Shown here one piece after another: positions 20,101 to 24,743 of a DNA stretch of 24,743 nt. Made by a program: the position numbers and the translations under genes. The stretch is from Plakobranchus ocellatus (lineage: Eukaryota; Mollusca; Gastropoda; Plakobranchidae), in contig BLXT01006392.1 in assembly GCA_019648995.1 (NCBI GenBank), positions 584,764 to 609,506 of the forward strand, given 5' to 3'. How positions within the stretch are numbered: the stretch's first letter is position 1; each line of letters begins with the position of its first letter. The notes beneath the pieces are model-generated. The model saw only the letters and a program-made list of their open reading frames with translations, was not told the origin of the DNA and searched no databases.

Positions 20101-22649
20101 AAAAAATATCGGACGCATGGTGGACCTTTGCTTTTCATAATTGACTGACTAGTTTTTTTCTTACTAAGGTATTTGAAGGAAGGAAATCCACAAAAAGAAA
20201 AGTGTTGACAGGAAGGAATAAACCATGAAATCAAAACAAATACCAAATGCTTATTTTTTTTTTTTTCTTTCAGGAACACCAGGTAGGGAGAAACTTCTAT
20301 AAAAATTGTACAAAAAAGAAAAGAAAATGTTCTTAAAATGAAAGAAGAAAATATTCATAATTTTAATTTCATCATTTAATATTTTTCACAACCATATGAA
20401 TTTGAATCTGCTGAGAATGCAAGTCTGCCCTATGATGATGATGCAAATACACTTGTCCACAACAAACTTGCTTCATGTTAGTTAGTTTAAAAAGAACAAA
20501 CAAACAAAAAAAAACCCCTCATTTTAAAATTTCCCTCTGCAGATTCAAAACAAGTGTGGACTTAGGAATTGCACCATTTGCTATAACTAGATAAGGCAGA
20601 AATGATTATTTTCACACTCAATATGTTCCGGTCTTGTGAGACCTCACTCATTGCAGGAAAGGTAACCATGAAAAAAATAGTGTTGCCTGTGTTTACAGTC
20701 AGTAGGATAATTAATTCTTCTTTAATCCCTTTTGTGGAAAAAATGACAACACTTGCTATAACGATGTCTTATGATAAGAACAAAAGTTGGTATTGAGTTC
20801 ATCAATACATAGATTCTCTCTTTACTTAAAATCATTTTTTTTTCCTATCTTTTCAAAGAAATATTTGAAATTTAATATTATTTCATCTCTCTACAAAATA
20901 AAGATTCAGGTATCCTGTTCCCACCATTCACTTCATTCAGTAATTCACTAATTCATATTATCAGGACAAGTAAAAGTTACACAAATCTTAAAATATGACG
21001 GGAAAAAAATTGAAGTTGCTACTGCATATCATCAATTAAAAGACTAAAAAAACATGATGGGATAGTATTTGCTGTATGCATTAGAATCATAATTTACATC
21101 TTAAAAAGCGAGTTAGAAAATGAAATGAAATAAAGACATTAAAAGTTGCCAAGAAGATAGGCTATTATTTTCCTTAATGGCCATATACAGAAATGATGCA
21201 CAGATTTGTTGACCCTGAGATATTCTTTGATTTTGCTATAATTAGAGCATTCACCTCGTGGATTATATTCAGCCTGTCAGTCCTAATCAGGTCCAATTCT
21301 GCCCGTTTGAAGCAGCAGTTAACCAGTCCTACAGGTTTTCATGCAAGATTACAAGGCAACTAACAAACGTTGCCACTGGTAATGCAAAACTAAAAGTAAA
21401 ATAGTAAAAAGAAAGAAATGGAATAAAAATTTAAAAAATCTTTTGTCTTTTTTTTAAGCCTTTTTTTTCTGTGATGGAAGTAAAACAAAAGAATTTTCCC
21501 ACTCAAAGTATATCAAATATTTATAATACTGATGCACCTAATTAATTACAAAATGTAAGCATGAAACAGATGTGCAGCCCTGAGTGTTTAAGATCAGAAA
21601 TGTAATGAAATGTTAATTTGTTGCCGTCAATGATTTTCTGTCTTTAGATGAATGTCTTATTTGAAAGCAGTATTCTCTGTGCATCAATATTATTAATGTA
21701 TGATTTATAGAAGAAAGAGACAAAAACAATACATCTTCAACTTTAGCTTACAATCCATTCAAGAAAACAAAAAGGCAATCATAATTATAATTGATTAGAT
21801 GGTGATTTTAAAATAAAGCTAAAATCATTAGTGTCTGCCATTATAACTTCCTGACTACTTGTTTAATGAGCCAGCCTCTAAGTTCAAACAGACAATATCA
21901 AAAGCTCATCTGTCTAAAATACAAGTCAAAAGCATTTATCTTGAGACTGGCCCAAATGAGTCAGGTGTAGCATGTTGGGGGAAAAAAGAAATCCAAACAT
22001 TTTTTTTTTCTTTTTTGCACTCCCTTTTTTTTTCCTAAACTTAAATCTCACTATCTTGGCACTGAATGACCAATAGATCTAGCTTGTACCATTTCCAAGC
22101 TTACAAAGTGAAAAGTCTAGATGTATCATTCAATTAAAATTTTCAAAATATGACTCCAATTTATTTGGACTGGTCTCAAGAAACACAACTAAATGCATAC
22201 TACAACTAAAAGTACAACACAATTAAATGCACTATAGGAGAAAAAAAACAAAAAAAAAACCTTAAGACTGAGTACAATTAAAACTTCAAAAGCAAAAGCC
22301 TGGTATTTTGAATTTCTCATTAATCTGAGATGTTTGAATTTTTTCCTTATCTTTTGCAGTACTAAATTCGATTTGATCATCTATTTTGTAACTCTTTTGT
22401 ATTACTAATTGTAGCCATGAAAGGAAACATTAGACAAACTTTTTTCCCTATTATTCTCAAAGCTGACCTCTGCAAAAAAAAAAAGGCAGCAAAAGAAAAG
22501 CCTGTTCCCCAGAAACCAGACTGAAGATTGCATGAATTCGCCAACATAGGAATGACCTCCAAAAAGGCACTCAATTTACACTTTCTGAAGAATTTTGAAA
22601 ATTGGGATAACTTCAATCCTCTTTATTCAGGATTTTGAAATTTAAATGT
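17130..22649. other. Long AT-rich stretch without a recognisable gene
   Basis: Very AT-rich, with many poly-A and poly-T runs (near 18236, 18347, 19320, 20252, 21990 and 22241). ORFs of 60-80 codons occur on both strands, none with a domain, a good start context or splice continuity. The only structures I can point to are the tRNA-like segment near 18885-18940, a small inverted repeat GTAGTCT/AGACTAC at 18485-18507 and a TAA run near 20025. Part of it may be 3' UTR or intron of a minus-strand gene entering from the right. Confidence 0.45.
18885..18940 (-). repeat. Degenerate tRNA-like segment, possible SINE head
   Basis: On the minus strand the order is GAGCACACTCGGTAGTTTGG, then about 20 bases, then AAGGGTTCAATTCCCAG. 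GGTTCAATTCC (18890-18900) is a good B-box of an internal RNA polymerase III promoter, and the upstream block loosely resembles the D-arm/A-box. The T-stem is only three perfect pairs and no clean cloverleaf forms, so it is not a functional tRNA. An old tRNA-derived SINE is the best reading; chance is possible. Confidence 0.3.
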
Positions 22650-22882
22650 GTAGCGTCCTCACAAAATGAGTTGAGTTGCGGGTCTGCATCACTGAGATCA
22701 ACTCAAAATATTAAAGTAAAGAAATAAAAATTACAAATGCTTTATGTACAAAAAGCCTATAGCATGTCTACAGAAACTTCTCTTGTAAAAAGGTGAGTAA
22801 TTTTCACCCCTCTAGTGAATGGTTTGATGTGAAGTCAATCATGCAAAACCCCAACTCGACTCATTTTGCGAGACTGCTACGC
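22650..22882. mobile_element. MITE-like element with long imperfect inverted arms
   Basis: GTAGCGTCCTCACAAAATGA and following bases at 22650-22682 are inverted at 22849-22882 (GTAGCAGTCTCGCAAAATGA when read backwards). GAGTTG-GGG also matches, and weaker similarity continues inwards (CTGCATCACTGA against TTGCATGATTGA) to arms of about 50 bp. Total size is about 233 bp and the interior is non-coding. The target duplication is unclear. Confidence 0.6.
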
Positions 22883-24284
22883 AAATAAGGTTTCCACTGT
22901 AAATACAGAGATTATATTATTGGAGAGAGATGATAGATGTGGGATATGTGCAAGAGATAGGATTTAGAATATGCACTCACTACATTAAATCAATGAGAAA
23001 CGGTACTTTTTGATCCCACTTCCAATGCTTGAAAAAATTGGAATTACAAAATTAAATAAAATAAATGCAGAAATCTACAAAAGTTTCTTCAAACAAGCAG
23101 TTCTTATTTAGTAATAATGATTGTTTTATTATTTAAAGGGAAAAGCTTATCATGACCAAATGTCTATCTTAGGCAAGAGTCCATTGTACATTCAAATTCA
23201 AATTATTGAACTTTGTTTAGATATAAAAGTTGGCACTAACTCAACGGTAAATAACTCAAGCCTTCCTGCTCTTGTAAATGTACACAATGAAAGACAACAA
23301 ATTTCTCTCTCTCTCTCGCTCCTATTTATACTATTTACAATTATACAGTTTCACTCATTACACCAATATTGTATAATAATCAATTACCAGAAAGAAAAGA
23401 CTAGGAAAGCTCTTAGATTTAGAACAACATGTCACAAATTCACACTTAAAATATGCAGCATTCAACATTTTGATTTTCCTCCCCCTCATTACAACAAGTA
23501 GCAAAAATGAACTTTTTCAAACAAAGATAAAGTATTAACATATAACGAACTTTTTCGCCAGAGGATGTCTAACCTTGAGATGACCTTGCCTTAATTACTA
23601 TTAGCATTGTCTATTCACATAGAAAATTTGAAAAGAAAAGAAAGACACAAACAAAACATGTCAATGTTATTATTATTTTAATAAAAGGCATAATCTGACA
23701 GGCTTCAACTTTTTCCTGAAACTATCAATTTTCTTCCCTAAAACTTGTTTTAAAATCCACAGTTGATTTCTTCTTTCCCCCATTTATATTTACAATAAAA
23801 TAAATTGTAATTGCATTTAGATACTTTAAACTTTTATTTCCAGGCAGTTTTGATCAAGCCTGCAGAACTGCAGAAAAGGCTCCAAAATTATTTTCCTAAG
23901 GAGAGATTTTTTCTTCAGTTCTTTTCTTAAATACATGTTTTCCAAAATCTCAGGTTGGTGGTTTCAATACAAGAACACATAAAAATTTCCCCTTTTCAAA
24001 TGCTGGCTAATCCTCCATCTTTGTTCAACTTTCTAGCATATAATAATTAATTTAAATCATGTCATGCATTGTGGTCACATTTATCCTGAAGATTTTCAAA
24101 TATGTGAGAGATTGGTTTTTTTTTTTTTACGATGTACAACAAAAGCACAACCCATCTTGTGTCATATTTGAGACATCTACAATCTGACGTTTAAATTGCC
24201 CTGGAAGAAATGATAGGAACATCTTCATAACTTCACTTTTAAGGAGTTTTCAAACCATTGACTTCGTCTAGTGGATAGAAACCT
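22883..24284 (-). other. AT-rich DNA, possibly 3' UTR of a minus-strand gene
   Basis: Lies directly after the stop codon of the candidate minus-strand exon. It contains several minus-strand AATAAA signals (TTTATT on the + strand, for example near 23833), with no ORF of interest. A (TC)n tract is at about 23303-23317. The 3' UTR reading depends entirely on the exon call to the right. Confidence 0.3.
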
Positions 24285-24392
24285 CTATCGAATCTTGTTT
24301 CTTTGCTCTTTGTGATTTTTAAGTTTTCTTTTATAGTCGCCTCTTTCCTTGAAATAGTGCTTTGAGTAAGATTTCTTTTTTAAAGATGCTTT
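24285..24392 (-). CDS. Candidate terminal coding exon of a minus-strand gene, product unknown
   Basis: On the minus strand a pyrimidine-rich tract, TTCTTTTCTTTTTAACGTTTTCAG, shown by position as 24416-24393, makes a strong 3' splice site. From the first base after it (24392) one frame stays open for 35 codons to TAG at 24287-24285; the other two frames close within 20 codons. The peptide is highly basic, KASLKKKSYSKHYFKERGDY followed by KRKLKNHKEQRNKIR, like the Lys/Arg tail of a nuclear or nucleolar protein. I cannot name the family. The sequence to the right (24393-24743) would be its intron. The exon is short and Lys codons are cheap in AT-rich DNA, so chance remains possible. Confidence 0.4.
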   Translation of the reverse strand, partial: KASLKKKSYSKHYFKERGDYKRKLKNHKEQRNKIR

Positions 24393-24743
24393 CTGAAAAC
24401 GTTAAAAAGAAAAGAACACAAAGAACAGAATCAAACATTAGATTCAATCCTGTTGATACTGTTTGTTACAGGCAGTGCACCATTAGCAGTTTTAACATAG
24501 ACATAAAATCATTTAATTTTCCCTCTAGAAAAATCGATTAGAAAAAAGAGACAAATTTTACTAATGCTGATATTTCACAGAGGTAGTTAACTCAATTCTA
24601 CCTCTTACAAAAAAAATAAGTGGAGAACTTGCAAGGCATACAACAAAATCTATACACAAAACAAACAAGCAATGCATTACATCATACATATCTTGATACA
24701 AAATTAAAATTCAATCTCAATGTGGCACTTGAATGTTTTTTTC
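24393..24743. other. Right-edge AT-rich DNA, probably intron of the minus-strand gene
   Basis: No coding signal on either strand. It contains oligo-A and oligo-T runs. It is read as intron only because it precedes the candidate acceptor at 24393-24394. Confidence 0.3.

Noticed and set aside
21240..21310. Possible second tRNA-like block (GAGCATTCACCTCGTGG...GGTCCAATTC)
   Set aside because: The B-box has mismatches at key positions and no paired arms form.

Overview
The window looks like AT-rich nuclear DNA from an invertebrate animal. It has split genes with GT-AG introns, long non-coding stretches, TC/CA/TAA microsatellites, many homopolymer runs and several DNA transposons. The palindrome TAGATCTA is strikingly over-represented (ten copies by eye, about one expected). 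I associate this from memory with heterobranch snail genomes, so a gastropod is my weak first guess. Nothing prokaryotic or viral was seen.

Layout, left to right. Four coding exons on the + strand (1123-1192, 1789-1921, 10965-11073, 12284-12454) join in perfect phase to give about 160 residues. These match the central and C-terminal part of HAUS augmin-like complex subunit 2 (HAUS2); the N-terminal exons must lie left of base 1. Intron sizes are 596, 9043 and 1210 bp.

The 9-kb intron is swollen by mobile DNA. It holds a 387-bp MITE-like inverted repeat (2891-3277), a CA/TC microsatellite, and a 5985-bp pogo/Tigger-Jerky-like transposon (4687-10671). That transposon has TA target duplications, about 25-bp inverted ends, arrays of a GC-rich subterminal motif, a 5' untranslated exon with intron, and a long transposase reading frame (5523-8160). 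The frame is dead: one in-frame stop, four single-base frameshifts, and Gly in place of the third catalytic Asp. A second, unrelated DNA transposon (8380-9825, 14-bp inverted ends, 6-bp CCAAAA duplication) has inserted into its 3' part.

Downstream of HAUS2 lie two clusters of a hairpin repeat with a period of about 52 bp (12725-12880 and 14672-14878), the orphan end of another pogo-like element (about 17012-17127), a degenerate tRNA-like SINE candidate on the minus strand (about 18885-18940) and another MITE-like inverted repeat (22650-22882). At the right edge an acceptor-plus-ORF on the minus strand (24392-24285) may be the last coding exon of a convergent gene. If so, some of the very AT-rich DNA to its left could be a long 3' UTR. 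Most of 13-24 kb otherwise holds nothing I can name.
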